Assembly: GCA_027023405.1 (NCBI GenBank)
Contig: JALVVN010000006.1
Location: 1-55,141 of the forward strand
Length of the DNA: 55,141 nucleotides
Direction: 5' to 3'
Source: Campylobacterales bacterium
GTDB lineage: Bacteria > Campylobacterota > Campylobacteria > Campylobacterales > QNZT01
A program made the position numbers and the translations under genes. The notes under the pieces were generated by a model. The model was not told the origin of the DNA. It saw only the letters and a list, made by a program, of their open reading frames with translations, and made no database searches. Shown here one piece after another: positions 17,476 to 26,693 of this stretch (the first letter of the stretch is position 1; each line of letters begins with the position of its first letter).

Positions 17476-19549
17476 CAATCCGCGCCTTGCATTTGATGCA
17501 CTCAAAGATAGGCTTTTTTCTAAAAGTACGACTCGCCATCATATAGCCACAATCGGGGCACTTCTCATTAGTCGGTTCATAAGTGGAGATAAATTTACAT
17601 TTGGGATACGCACTACACCCGTAAAATTTTCCTCGTCTCGACTTTCTCTCGACGATGTCGCTTGAACACTCAGGACACTTCACCCCTTCCACCGCTTTGG
17701 GAGATGCTTTGGTTGTTTGTGACGCATCATCTGCGCCGATATTTTGCGTATATTTACACTTTGGAAAGCCACTACAAGCAATAAACTCCCCGTATCGCCC
17801 CTTTCTTTTGACCAGTTCACACCCACACTTGGGGCAATTCTCACCGGTTGGAATGGCGATCTTTTGGCTCTTGATATTTTTCTTACCCTTTTCAATCTCT
17901 TGAATAAAAGGATCATAAAACTCCCACAAGACCTTTTGCCAATCCTCCTTCCCTTCAGCAACCTCATCAAGCTTCTCTTCAATTGATGAAGTAAAGTTCG
18001 CATCGACAATATTGGCAAAGTGCTCCTCCAAGAGCTCGATCACCGTAAAGGCAACTTCGGTCGGCACTAGCTGCTTCTTCTCGATCTCAATATAATTACG
18101 AGAAGTAAGCAGTGAAATAGTCGGCGCATAGGTTGATGGTCGCCCGATCTCTAGTGACTCTAACTTCTTGATGAGACTCGCTTCCGAATAGCGGCTCGGC
18201 GGCTCGGTAAAGTGTTGATTGGCTTTGAGTTCACTGAGTGTCACATCCTGCCCTTCTTTGAGATCCGGTAAAAGTTTATCTTTGTCACTGCTACCCAGCA
18301 CACGATAAAAACCGTCAAAGACAAGTTTTCGTCCACTCGCTTTAAATTTAGAACTTGGTGATTCAAAGATGATCGATTGCGATTCAAACACAGCATCACT
18401 CATTTGAGAAGCAAGAAAACGGTTATAGATCAGCGTATAGAGCTTCAACTCATCAGGCTTGAGAAACCCTTTGGCGATCTGTGGCGTAAAAGCAAGATTA
18501 GTCGGACGAATCGCCTCATGTGCCTCTTGGGCGCCTTTGGATTTGGACTTGTAATATTTAGGCTTAGGCGGAAGATAATCTTTCCCGTAACTCTTCTCGA
18601 TCTTCTCTCTTGCTGCATCGATCGCCTCTTGTGCAATATTGAGTGAATCGGTTCTCATATAGGTGATGACACCCATCGTACCGTTATCGGTCGGTACACC
18701 TTCATAGAGTGTCTGTGCTACCATCATCGTTTTGCGTGGACTAAAGCCAATCGCGGAGGATGCGGTTTGCTGAAGTGTCGAGGTCATAAAGGGAGGATTG
18801 GTCGAAGTTTTTCGTTGCTTCTTTTCGATCTTGGCAACTTTAAATGCCTCCCCTTTGAGTTTCTCCTCGATCGCCTTTGCCTCCTCCCCTTTGGAGAGTG
18901 TCATCTTGGCAATCTTCTGCTTCTCATACTCCACCAAGATCGCTTCGATACTCTTTTCAAAGAGCGCATCAAGTGACCAATACTCTTGCGGTACAAAGGC
19001 TTTGATCTCTCGCTCACGATCAACGACAATCTTCAGTGCAGCACTCTGCACCCGCCCCGCACTCAAACCCTTCTGTATCTTCGAAGCAATCAGCGGAGAG
19101 AGACGATACCCCACGATCCGATCTAAGAGTCGTCGTGCCTGTTGGGCATTGACACTATCAAGATCAATGGTTCGAGGATTCTCTAATGAATGATTGATCG
19201 CCTTTTGTGTAATCTCATGAAAGACGATTCTGGGGATCTGCGTCGGATCGGCACCTATGGCGGTTGCGATATGAAATCCGATCGCCTCTCCCTCGCGATC
19301 CTCATCGGTCGCGATATAGACTTTGTCGCTCTTTTTGGCTAAATCCTTGATCTCCTTGACTACCTTAGAGTGATCACGACTCACTCGATACTCTGGTATA
19401 AACTGTTTATCTTCTATTTTGATGCCGAAAGAGCTCTTAGGCAAATCGCGAATATGCCCCTTGCTGGCAATAACGGTATAATCTTTTCCTAAAAAATTCT
19501 CTATGGTTCTAGCTTTTGTCGGTGACTCGACGATAATTAAATTTTTCAA
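17462..19549 (-). CDS. topA: DNA topoisomerase I
   Basis: 695 residues. Type IA enzyme relaxing negative supercoils. TOPRIM domain at the start (IIVESPTKA with the catalytic Glu; DEDREGEAIG with the metal-binding acids), active-site Tyr in ITYMRTDS near residue 298, and three C-terminal zinc-ribbon repeats (CPKC...C...C, CPEC...C...C, CPDC...CIKC, about 580-690). The full-length domain set is present. A good promoter lies upstream on the minus strand; bioB and the antiporter are downstream in the same unit. Confidence 0.97.
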   Translation of the reverse strand: MKNLIIVESPTKARTIENFLGKDYTVIASKGHIRDLPKSSFGIKIEDKQFIPEYRVSRDHSKVVKEIKDLAKKSDKVYIATDEDREGEAIGFHIATAIGADPTQIPRIVFHEITQKAINHSLENPRTIDLDSVNAQQARRLLDRIVGYRLSPLIASKIQKGLSAGRVQSAALKIVVDREREIKAFVPQEYWSLDALFEKSIEAILVEYEKQKIAKMTLSKGEEAKAIEEKLKGEAFKVAKIEKKQRKTSTNPPFMTSTLQQTASSAIGFSPRKTMMVAQTLYEGVPTDNGTMGVITYMRTDSLNIAQEAIDAAREKIEKSYGKDYLPPKPKYYKSKSKGAQEAHEAIRPTNLAFTPQIAKGFLKPDELKLYTLIYNRFLASQMSDAVFESQSIIFESPSSKFKASGRKLVFDGFYRVLGSSDKDKLLPDLKEGQDVTLSELKANQHFTEPPSRYSEASLIKKLESLEIGRPSTYAPTISLLTSRNYIEIEKKQLVPTEVAFTVIELLEEHFANIVDANFTSSIEEKLDEVAEGKEDWQKVLWEFYDPFIQEIEKGKKNIKSQKIAIPTGENCPKCGCELVKRKGRYGEFIACSGFPKCKYTQNIGADDASQTTKASPKAVEGVKCPECSSDIVERKSRRGKFYGCSAYPKCKFISTYEPTNEKCPDCGYMMASRTFRKKPIFECIKCKARIDAPS

Positions 19550-19585
19550 ATTGTTCCTAACTCATTGGGCTTAAAATCGGCGTTT

Positions 19586-19613
19586 ATTATACCAAATTTG
19601 CTTTAGCTGACAA
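19586..19613 (-). promoter_or_regulatory. Sigma-70 promoter of topA
   Basis: On the minus strand TTGTCA (19613-19608), a 16-nt spacer and TATAAT (19591-19586) preceded by TTTGG, an almost consensus promoter 37 nt before the topA start. Confidence 0.65.
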
Positions 19614-19781
19614 GGTTGATACGGTTTTAAATCGTATGTTATTAAATTATTTTAAATTAAAAGCTAATAGAGTGCAAATATTTAATTTATTTCTCTCTTG
19701 AGAAATTTTTATAAAATATTTCACTAAAAACATTTCTTTTACAAATAATCATAAAAAGGTCAATTTTTTTAAAATAATGGT

Positions 19782-19807
19782 TAAGTTTCTTTACTTTGGT
19801 ACGATTT
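19782..19807 (+). promoter_or_regulatory. Sigma-28 (FliA) promoter of flagellin
   Basis: TAAGTTT (19782-19788), an 11-nt spacer and TACGATTT (19800-19807) fit the FliA consensus TAAAGTTT-N11-GCCGATAA. The flagellin ATG is 55 nt downstream. Confidence 0.7.
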
Positions 19808-19862
19808 AGTTTGCAAGAGTCGCAAGGATGCACTCGAATTTCATAACTTTAAAGGATTTAAG

Positions 19863-20690
19863 ATGGGTTTTAGAATTAACACAAATGTAGCGGCGATGAA
19901 TGCGCATATGCATGCAGTGAACAACAATGTCGGACTTAACAAGTCTCTTTCAGCTTTGAGTAGTGGTCACAGAATCAACACAGCAGCTGATGATGCGTCA
20001 GGTCTTTCGATCGCAAACAAATTGAGTGCGCAAGCAGAGGGTCTCGGTCAAGCAGTGAGAAACTCTAACGATGCTATCGGTCTTGTGCAAACAGCTGACG
20101 GAGCTTTGGAAGAGTATGGTAACATCTTGAAGAGAGTGAGAACACTCGCAACACAAGCGGCGAATGATACGCAAAACACAGATTCAAGACAAGCTATCTC
20201 TGATGAGATTACCGCATTGATGGACGAAGCAAATGATATCGCTAAAACGACTAGATTTAACGGTATGAAAATACTTGACGGTAGTCACAATAGTGGTACA
20301 TTTACCTTTCACACAGGTGCATACACTGGAGAGACGCAAACTATCACTATCGGCAACGCTAGTGTAGGTGCCGTAAGTAACGCTGCTAACCACACTGTAG
20401 GCACACAGTCTGCAGCTGAAGCAACTATCTCAAATATGGATGTAGCGATAGCTGCAATCGATAAGCTTAGAAGTAAACTGGGTGCACAACAAAACAAACT
20501 TGAGTCAACAGTCAGAAATATCTCTGTGACTAAAGTCAATGTAACAGCTGCGGAGTCTCAAATTAGAGATGTTGACTTTGCTGCGGAGAGTGCAAACCTC
20601 CAAAAGCACAATATCCTCGCGAAATCCGGAACATATGCATTAAGTCAAGCGAATCAAGCGCAACAGAATGTGATGAGTCTACTTAGATAG
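19863..20690 (+). CDS. fla: Flagellin (short form)
   Basis: 275 residues. The N-terminal about 140 residues (MGFRINTNVAAMNAH, SSGHRINTAADDASGLSIANK, RTLATQAANDTQ) and C-terminal about 85 residues (ESQIRDVDFAAESANLQKHNILAKSG, ending QQNVMSLLR) are the conserved D0/D1 helices that polymerise and are exported by the flagellar system. Only about 50 residues of Ser/Thr/Asn-rich sequence lie between, so the surface D2/D3 domains of 500-residue Campylobacter flagellins are missing. Ser/Thr in that short loop are candidate glycosylation sites. AAAGGA ribosome site and a FliA promoter precede it. The convergent Maf/legionaminic acid operon is its likely modifier. Confidence 0.95.
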   Translation: MGFRINTNVAAMNAHMHAVNNNVGLNKSLSALSSGHRINTAADDASGLSIANKLSAQAEGLGQAVRNSNDAIGLVQTADGALEEYGNILKRVRTLATQAANDTQNTDSRQAISDEITALMDEANDIAKTTRFNGMKILDGSHNSGTFTFHTGAYTGETQTITIGNASVGAVSNAANHTVGTQSAAEATISNMDVAIAAIDKLRSKLGAQQNKLESTVRNISVTKVNVTAAESQIRDVDFAAESANLQKHNILAKSGTYALSQANQAQQNVMSLLR

Positions 20691-20697
20691 GCATAAA

Positions 20698-20730
20698 GCT
20701 TAGAGCTAAAGCTCTAAGCGATCTCTTTTT
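20698..20730 (+). terminator. Rho-independent terminator of flagellin
   Basis: GCTTAGAGC (20698-20706), loop TAAA, GCTCTAAGC (20711-20719), then a T-run (about 20725-20730). The stop of the convergent maf gene lies inside the stem, so the hairpin may serve both transcripts. Confidence 0.8.
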
Positions 20731-22717
20731 GAAAAAACCTCTCTAACCTCATTTCAAACGCATCAGCGATCTCTTTTAACTTTGTTATAAACATCTTATC
20801 GACAACAACTATATCATTTTTTACGGATTTGATATTTCTAGTATTTAAAAAATCAAATATATATGGATAGATATATTGCATATATCTCAAAAATATTAAT
20901 GATAAAAGCCCTTCAGTATAGCTATTCGCCTTAGTTATCTTCAAAGACAAATCCATCAAAGCATACTGATACTCTTCAACTGTTGTATATTTTTTGGAAC
21001 GGTGAGCCTTTAATATCTTTTTGATTTGTCTTGTATAAAATAGCATTTGCTCTATATTTTGATGCTCATCACTACTTATTTTATCAGTGGATATAGATAC
21101 AAATAGCTCTTTTAACTCTTTACCTTTGACTGGAACTTTTTTACTCTTTTTATACTCTTCAACCCTTAATGGAATCGTATCATAAAGCTTTGCCCCGTCA
21201 CTTAAATTATAAACTTTAGCACTATCAACTTTGTGTATCCTACTATTTCTCTCAAAAGCCTTTATACTGGATAAAAATGCAGCGGTTGTGTAAGTTCCAT
21301 CTCTAAAATTTCCTTGAGTTCTTATCAAAGATTTACCAAAACTAAATATCTGCTCCATTTTATCTATATTTTCAGCACTTAACTCTTTAGCGTGGATATG
21401 CTCCGAACTATGCGTCATCTTTGTCTCTGGGTCAACCGCGAGATCAAGTCCCAAAAGGTATATCTCATTGGCTCCAAGAGAAACCGCAATCGCATAACTG
21501 ATTGAACCGACACAAGGAGATTCAACAGTTGAAAATCCTATCTTATATTTTGTTCCATTTTCAAAGATAAATACCTTATCTTTATCAAACTTCTTTACTA
21601 TTTCCATTGGAGATTGCGCAGCAAAGAGGGCTAACGGCTTTTTAAAATATTCATCTTTTAACCCCTCAAAATGGGCTCTGTTTGCATCTTCAAAAGGATC
21701 AAGATGCACTACTATATCCGGAACAATACCCTCTTTTTGAAGCGTTTTCAGTGCGGCGGTAACAGAGATAATCGTAAAGTCATCTTGATGTTTTTTCACA
21801 AATCTCAGCTCTCTGGATAGCGATGGACCGGCACCTATGATCAGAAGTGGCGTATCTTCTAAAATAGAAACCGAAGGTTTTAAATTTATAAATCTATACC
21901 CATCCTCCATAAACTCCAATGCTCTTAAAAATTTATTAAAAAAGGCATGATAAGGAAAGAGTTGATAGTTTTGAGAACTCATTATTTCATGAAAAAGTTT
22001 TAACATTTTATCATTCATATGCAGTGTATGAATAAATTTTAGATAGTTATTAAACATAAAGCCATCTTCAAGAAAATCTTCATATATCTCTCTTGCAACA
22101 TCATCTTCATCAAAAACTACAAAATAGAGTTCACTCTTATTTGCAAGTTTTGCATAATCAACTATAAATAGAGAAAGTCGAAATAGTTCTAAATCATCTT
22201 CCACAAAAAGATAAAAATCTGAATCTAACTTTTTATCAGCCTCTTCTATATGCACTCCGAGTCCAACACCAAAAAAAGCAAACTTATACCACTTTTTAGC
22301 TAACTCCTCTTTTGGCATCTTTTTGTTAATATAATTGATAATATTGGCCACACCGTAAAGAGAGTTGGATGTAATATCATGACCTTTATATCCATCTAAT
22401 ACCTCTTTGGTGAATCTCCTTTTTGGTGAGAGCATAAAGATGTTATCCTCTTTTCTAAAATCTATACTCTTTGCAATATCTTTTGCATATTTGTTACTAT
22501 CCATTCCATAGAGGTAGTTTCCGGTACTTTTCTCTCTCACATCAAAATATCCCTCATCTTTATACTCTAATTCATACTTCTCTTGATAATGTCCATTTGC
22601 AACAGCATTTTCAAAAGCGATCAACTTCTCATAAACTCTCGGTTGCTTCTGAGAAAAATAGTCCATATTTTTTAAAAATCTTTGCGTTACCAACTCTTCT
22701 ATATTTACACCACTCAT
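20714..22717 (-). CDS. maf: Motility accessory factor (Maf), flagellin nonulosonate transferase
   Basis: 667 residues with the Maf/DUF115 (6-hydroxymethylpterin pyrophosphokinase-like) core at about 290-480: LLIIGAGPSLSREL, DIVVHLDPFEDANR, SYAIAVSLGANEIYLLGLDLA. Maf proteins transfer pseudaminic or legionaminic acid from the CMP-sugar to Ser/Thr of flagellin before export. The gene is last in an operon that would make CMP-legionaminic acid, and it faces the flagellin gene. Its start overlaps legF by 4 nt. The DNA is visibly more AT-rich than neighbouring housekeeping genes. Confidence 0.88.
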   Translation of the reverse strand: MSGVNIEELVTQRFLKNMDYFSQKQPRVYEKLIAFENAVANGHYQEKYELEYKDEGYFDVREKSTGNYLYGMDSNKYAKDIAKSIDFRKEDNIFMLSPKRRFTKEVLDGYKGHDITSNSLYGVANIINYINKKMPKEELAKKWYKFAFFGVGLGVHIEEADKKLDSDFYLFVEDDLELFRLSLFIVDYAKLANKSELYFVVFDEDDVAREIYEDFLEDGFMFNNYLKFIHTLHMNDKMLKLFHEIMSSQNYQLFPYHAFFNKFLRALEFMEDGYRFINLKPSVSILEDTPLLIIGAGPSLSRELRFVKKHQDDFTIISVTAALKTLQKEGIVPDIVVHLDPFEDANRAHFEGLKDEYFKKPLALFAAQSPMEIVKKFDKDKVFIFENGTKYKIGFSTVESPCVGSISYAIAVSLGANEIYLLGLDLAVDPETKMTHSSEHIHAKELSAENIDKMEQIFSFGKSLIRTQGNFRDGTYTTAAFLSSIKAFERNSRIHKVDSAKVYNLSDGAKLYDTIPLRVEEYKKSKKVPVKGKELKELFVSISTDKISSDEHQNIEQMLFYTRQIKKILKAHRSKKYTTVEEYQYALMDLSLKITKANSYTEGLLSLIFLRYMQYIYPYIFDFLNTRNIKSVKNDIVVVDKMFITKLKEIADAFEMRLERFFQKEIA

Positions 22718-23418
22718 ATCTTCTCCGTTAATTTTTTATCTTGAACTAAAATCTCCGCCAACTTAAAATCAAGCTCACTATCTATATCCACCGATCTGCT
22801 TTGAGGCATGATATATGCAAAGCTATTTGGCATAAAAAAACTTTTTTCTTTTTTTATCATTTCTGTTTTTGCAATGTATATAGCGCCGTTTAATCGATAA
22901 TAAGTAGGCAACTCTTGCGATCGTCTCTCCGCTTTTTTGGGAAGAAAATTATCCATTGAGTGATCTTTTGGAAGCGTATTTGTCCAAAGAGGAGAGTGTT
23001 CACTCTCACAAACAGAAATAATACTATCAGCCTCTTTTTGTATCATCAATTCAACACTTTTATCTATATCTTCGCTACTTCTTAGCGGTGAAGTTGGCTG
23101 AAGTAACATCAAAAACTTGTACGCTTTTCCTTCACTTTCTAATGTCTCAATAGTATGTAAAATCACATCCATAGTACTCGTACTATCTAGTGAAAGCATA
23201 TACGGTCTCTTAAAGGGTACTGTTGCACCATATTGTTGTGAAACTTTTGCTATCTCGTCATCTTCAGTAGATACAACTACTTCATCGACATATTTTGACG
23301 CTAATGCCACTTCAATGCTCCATGCTATCAGTGGCTTTTCACCGAGTTGTTTTATATTTTTTCCCTTAAGCCGCTTACTTCCGCCTCGTGCAGGTATCAG
23401 TGCCAAAATATTATGCAA
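22714..23418 (-). CDS. legF: CMP-legionaminic acid synthetase (acylneuraminate cytidylyltransferase family)
   Basis: 234 residues of the CMP-NeuAc synthetase family: IPARGGSKRLKGKN at 8-21 (CTP-binding loop), STEDDEIA, LLQPTSPLRSSEDID and a C-terminal DIDSELDF metal-binding segment. Activates the nonulosonic acid with CTP. Context (legI, legG, ptmE in the same operon) points to legionaminic acid rather than sialic acid. It overlaps ptmE by 8 nt and maf by 4 nt. Confidence 0.85.
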   Translation of the reverse strand: MHNILALIPARGGSKRLKGKNIKQLGEKPLIAWSIEVALASKYVDEVVVSTEDDEIAKVSQQYGATVPFKRPYMLSLDSTSTMDVILHTIETLESEGKAYKFLMLLQPTSPLRSSEDIDKSVELMIQKEADSIISVCESEHSPLWTNTLPKDHSMDNFLPKKAERRSQELPTYYRLNGAIYIAKTEMIKKEKSFFMPNSFAYIMPQSRSVDIDSELDFKLAEILVQDKKLTEKI

Positions 23419-24478
23419 ATTCTACCTCCTCTTCCTCACTAAAAATCTCTATATAATCCTCTTGTGCCTTCTGATACTCCTCCACTCTACCGATATCAAG
23501 CCAATAATCCTCAATCTTATAGCTATACGCCTCTCCTCTATGAGAAAGTCTTTCAAAAAGAGTCGGCATATCATAAAAAGTATCATCCGGTATCTCTTTT
23601 AGCACTAATGGATTTAAGATATAGATACCGCTATTTACATGGTAATGGTATCTAGGTTTCTCCTTGATAGAGACTATCTTCTCACTCTTGCTCTCTATCA
23701 CCCCAAACGGTATCTGGTACGAATATTCCCGAACACACATCGTAGCAGTCGCACATTTTTTCAAATGCTCATCAAGCAATTGTGCAAAATCAAGATTGGT
23801 TAATAGATCGGCATTCATCACAAAAAAGTCCTTATCAAGCATACCTCTCATGAGTGAAAGTGCACCGGCAGTTCCCATCCGTTTATCTTCATGGACATAC
23901 TCTATCTTGACCCCAAACCTACTCCCATCACCAAAATACTCCTCAAACATCTGGGCTTTATAATTAACACTAAGGATAAAATCTCTAAAGCCCTGCTTTG
24001 AAAAATTTTCTATGATTGTCTGAATGATTGGTTTTCCACCTACTTTTAGCAAAGGTTTTGGCACTTTGTTAGTAAGTGGTCTAAGTCTTGTTCCAAGCCC
24101 TCCTGCCATGAGTACCACCCTATTTGGATAGCTCTTAGTTGACAATAACTCATCAACAAATTTTAGATCGATAAGCTCACCGCTATCATCTACAATCGGT
24201 ATCTGATAAATCTTATGACTTGTCGCTTTTTGGAGCACCTGTTCCTTTGTCTCATTTTCAAAGGCTACTACCGGAGAACTATTCATGATTTTTGTGATCG
24301 GAGCATCTAGATCATAGCCGTTCAATATCGCCCGTCTTATATCACCGTCACTAACAGTTGCGATAAGTTTTCTATTTTCAACGACAAGCGCTATCCTTTT
24401 CGCACCCTTATCAATAACACTCATCGTCTCTTTGATGGACGAATTTTTACTGACGATAATAGATTTTAGATCAAGCAT
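23411..24478 (-). CDS. ptmE: CBS-domain glucosamine-1-phosphate guanylyltransferase, PtmE-like
   Basis: 355 residues from the ATG at 24478, preceded by GGAG; an ATG five codons upstream contains that ribosome site. Two CBS motifs fill residues 1-113, then a sugar-nucleotidyltransferase domain starts with VVLMAGGLGTRLRPLT (121-136) and runs through VNSGIYILNP and the C-terminal YWLDIGRVEEYQKAQ. This CBS plus NTP-transferase layout is that of Campylobacter PtmE, which makes GDP-glucosamine and commits the pathway to GDP-linked intermediates. The CBS pair could sense a nucleotide. Confidence 0.8.
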   Translation of the reverse strand: MLDLKSIIVSKNSSIKETMSVIDKGAKRIALVVENRKLIATVSDGDIRRAILNGYDLDAPITKIMNSSPVVAFENETKEQVLQKATSHKIYQIPIVDDSGELIDLKFVDELLSTKSYPNRVVLMAGGLGTRLRPLTNKVPKPLLKVGGKPIIQTIIENFSKQGFRDFILSVNYKAQMFEEYFGDGSRFGVKIEYVHEDKRMGTAGALSLMRGMLDKDFFVMNADLLTNLDFAQLLDEHLKKCATATMCVREYSYQIPFGVIESKSEKIVSIKEKPRYHYHVNSGIYILNPLVLKEIPDDTFYDMPTLFERLSHRGEAYSYKIEDYWLDIGRVEEYQKAQEDYIEIFSEEEEVEFA

Positions 24479-24531
24479 ACCTACTCCAAGCATTCAATAT
24501 ACTTGAAATATCGGCAGTGATTTAAATTAAT

Positions 24532-25701
24532 TTAATAACAAACAGGAAGATTGTAAAAAGATTTCTTTATCAGATCACCCAAATTACACTCTCTGATAAC
24601 TTTTACAATCTCCCTACTTCCTTTCCCGCTATCATGGGGATTTTTAACCGTTGCCAAACTCTCTTGAAATGCTTTAGCGTATAGCTTTGTAAAAGCCTCT
24701 AATATATCATCTTTCAAAGGAGCGGTATCGATAACACTCTTTGCTTTGATCCTCCCCTTTTGTCTATCCCCGATATTGATAGTTCCTATCTTAAACGAGG
24801 GAGCTTCTATCAAACCGCTAGAGCTATTTCCCACCACCGCATCGACATACTGCATAGCACTAAGATAGCGAAGTTGCCCCAGTGAAGTAAAGGCTACTGC
24901 TTTGTGGCTATTTTTTGCAACATACTCATCTATCATTTGATTGATTACTCTGCCATCTGTATCACTATTGGCTTTTGTGAAGATTATATGGGTATCTGTA
25001 AGTTCATCGATAGCATTTAACAGCTCTTGAAACTGATCTTTTGCGGTGGCATTCTCTAAGGTAACCGGATGGAATGTCACCAAGATATTTTTTTTGTTTA
25101 GTTTGAAATTGATAGAGCTTTCAAACTCCTCTTTTGAGAGAAGTGTTAATCTTTTGATATTTTCTATCCCCATACCGCCTACATTGAAAACTCTTTGGGG
25201 ATCTTCACCAAGTTGAATTACTCTCTTTCTGTACTCATCTGTTGCGGTAAAGTGTAAATGACTCATCTTGGTTATGGCGTGACGGATAGACTCATCAAAT
25301 GCCCCCTCCGTTGTCTCCCCTCCGTGAAGATGTGCTATCGGGATTCTTGCTATCATCGCCGCACTTGCAGCAGAAAAGATCTCATACCTATCTCCTAGTA
25401 CTACAATGATATCGGGCTTTAGCACTTCATACACTTCCGCAAAAGAGATTTGGGCTAATCCCATCGACTTTGATATGCCAACCGGCGTATCGGATGAGAG
25501 AAGCATCTCTATCTTTTTATCGATCTTAAACGCTTTCTCTATCTCTTTGTAAGTGAGTCCAAATTCAGGACTTAGATGCATACCGGTGACGATAAGTTGT
25601 AACTCCAACTTGCTATCAGCCTCTATCTCCCTCATTAGCCAATAGAGCAGTCCATACTCAGCTCTCGTACCGGTTACTACACACACCTTTCTCTTACTCA
25701 T
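24532..25701 (-). CDS. legG: Hydrolysing NDP-sugar 2-epimerase (NeuC/LegG type)
   Basis: 389 residues of the UDP-GlcNAc 2-epimerase family: CVVTGTRAEYGLLYWLMREI at the start, VVLGDRYEIFSAA, HLHGGETTEGAFDESIRHAI and VGNSSSGLIEAPSF. The hydrolysing subfamily releases NDP and a free 2,4-diacetamido-trideoxymannose for the next enzyme. It overlaps legI by 4 nt. Context assigns GDP-diNAcBac as the probable substrate (inference from ptmE). Confidence 0.85.
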   Translation of the reverse strand: MSKRKVCVVTGTRAEYGLLYWLMREIEADSKLELQLIVTGMHLSPEFGLTYKEIEKAFKIDKKIEMLLSSDTPVGISKSMGLAQISFAEVYEVLKPDIIVVLGDRYEIFSAASAAMIARIPIAHLHGGETTEGAFDESIRHAITKMSHLHFTATDEYRKRVIQLGEDPQRVFNVGGMGIENIKRLTLLSKEEFESSINFKLNKKNILVTFHPVTLENATAKDQFQELLNAIDELTDTHIIFTKANSDTDGRVINQMIDEYVAKNSHKAVAFTSLGQLRYLSAMQYVDAVVGNSSSGLIEAPSFKIGTINIGDRQKGRIKAKSVIDTAPLKDDILEAFTKLYAKAFQESLATVKNPHDSGKGSREIVKVIRECNLGDLIKKSFYNLPVCY

Positions 25702-26693
25702 ATCAACTCATCCGCTTTATAGTCTCTCTGTGCCACTCTTCCTACTATCTCATCCCAACGCATTGGAGTTATACCGCTACCGGGTCGTTTTACCGTAATG
25801 TTATTCTCAGAAAACGGCTCACCTTTTTGAATATCTCTTGATGCAACGATCGATTTTCTTGCTACCTCTATGTTGGGTTTTTCACTAGGGGTTGGCTTTT
25901 TGATACCGTTACCCAAAGCTTTTTCGATATTTCGTATGCCACTTACCATCGCTTTTAACTCATCAGGCTCTAAAGATGCCTTGTGATCTGGTCCCTCCAT
26001 ATCTCTATCTAAAGTAAAGTGTTTTTCTATCACCCTTGCTCCCATCGCTACCGCAGCTATCGGTACCTCTATACCAAGCGTGTGATCACTATACCCTACC
26101 TCCACACCAAATGCCGATGCAATCGTCTGCATCGCTCTTAGATTGACATCCTCCGTCGGTGTCGGATACATGGTATTTGCATGTAAAACGGTGATATCTT
26201 CTCTTTTCGTACCGGAGTCTACCAGCAGATCCAAAGCATCCTCTATCTCTCCAAGATCAGCCATGCCCGTTGAGAGGATGACTCTCTTTTTTAATCTTCC
26301 GATAGCTCTTAGATACGGCAAGTTTGTTATCTCACCGCTTGGGATTTTAAATATCTCTAATCCCAACTCATCTAAAATCTCAATACTTTCAAGATCAAAC
26401 GGAGTTGATAAAAAGATGATCTCTTTTTCATCACAATATCTCATAAGCTCTTTGTGGGTATCCACATCCAATTCAAGCTTCTTTATCATCTCATATTGAG
26501 ACTCATCTTCATCAGTTGTCTCTTTTTGATAGTTGGCTTTTTGTGCATTTTTCGAGACTAAATTTTTTGCTTTAAATGTCTGAAACTTTACCGCGTCCGC
26601 TCCGGCTTGGCTTGCCACATCGATAAGCTTTTTGGCTATTTCGATTGAGCCGTTATGATTGACTCCCGCTTCAGCGATGACAAATGTACTCAC
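25698..26693 (-). CDS. legI: N,N'-diacetyllegionaminate synthase (NeuB family)
   Basis: 331 residues: NeuB TIM barrel (FVIAEAGVNHNGS, ADAVKFQTFKA, KIPSGEITNLPYLRAIG, VGYSDHTLG, IEKHFTLDRDMEGPDHKASLEP) followed by a C-terminal SAF/antifreeze-like domain (about 275-331). Condenses the 2,4-diacetamido mannose-type sugar with PEP to make the nine-carbon acid. LegI versus NeuB/PseI is decided by context (LegG and PtmE homologues). It overlaps both neighbours by 4 nt. Confidence 0.87.
   Translation of the reverse strand: MSTFVIAEAGVNHNGSIEIAKKLIDVASQAGADAVKFQTFKAKNLVSKNAQKANYQKETTDEDESQYEMIKKLELDVDTHKELMRYCDEKEIIFLSTPFDLESIEILDELGLEIFKIPSGEITNLPYLRAIGRLKKRVILSTGMADLGEIEDALDLLVDSGTKREDITVLHANTMYPTPTEDVNLRAMQTIASAFGVEVGYSDHTLGIEVPIAAVAMGARVIEKHFTLDRDMEGPDHKASLEPDELKAMVSGIRNIEKALGNGIKKPTPSEKPNIEVARKSIVASRDIQKGEPFSENNITVKRPGSGITPMRWDEIVGRVAQRDYKADELI

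Larger units (their letters stand above)
19550..19862. other. AT-rich divergent promoter region between topA and flagellin (313 nt)
   Basis: Holds the topA promoter near its left end and the flagellin sigma-28 promoter near its right end; the middle (about 19630-19780) is very AT-rich with no gene seen. Such AT-rich stretches often act as UP elements or curved DNA. Confidence 0.7.

Noticed and set aside
19780-19820. Sigma-54 type promoter for flagellin (GG...GC pattern)
   Set aside because: The GG and GC are 13 nt apart rather than the 10 required; the sigma-28 match at 19782-19807 is better.
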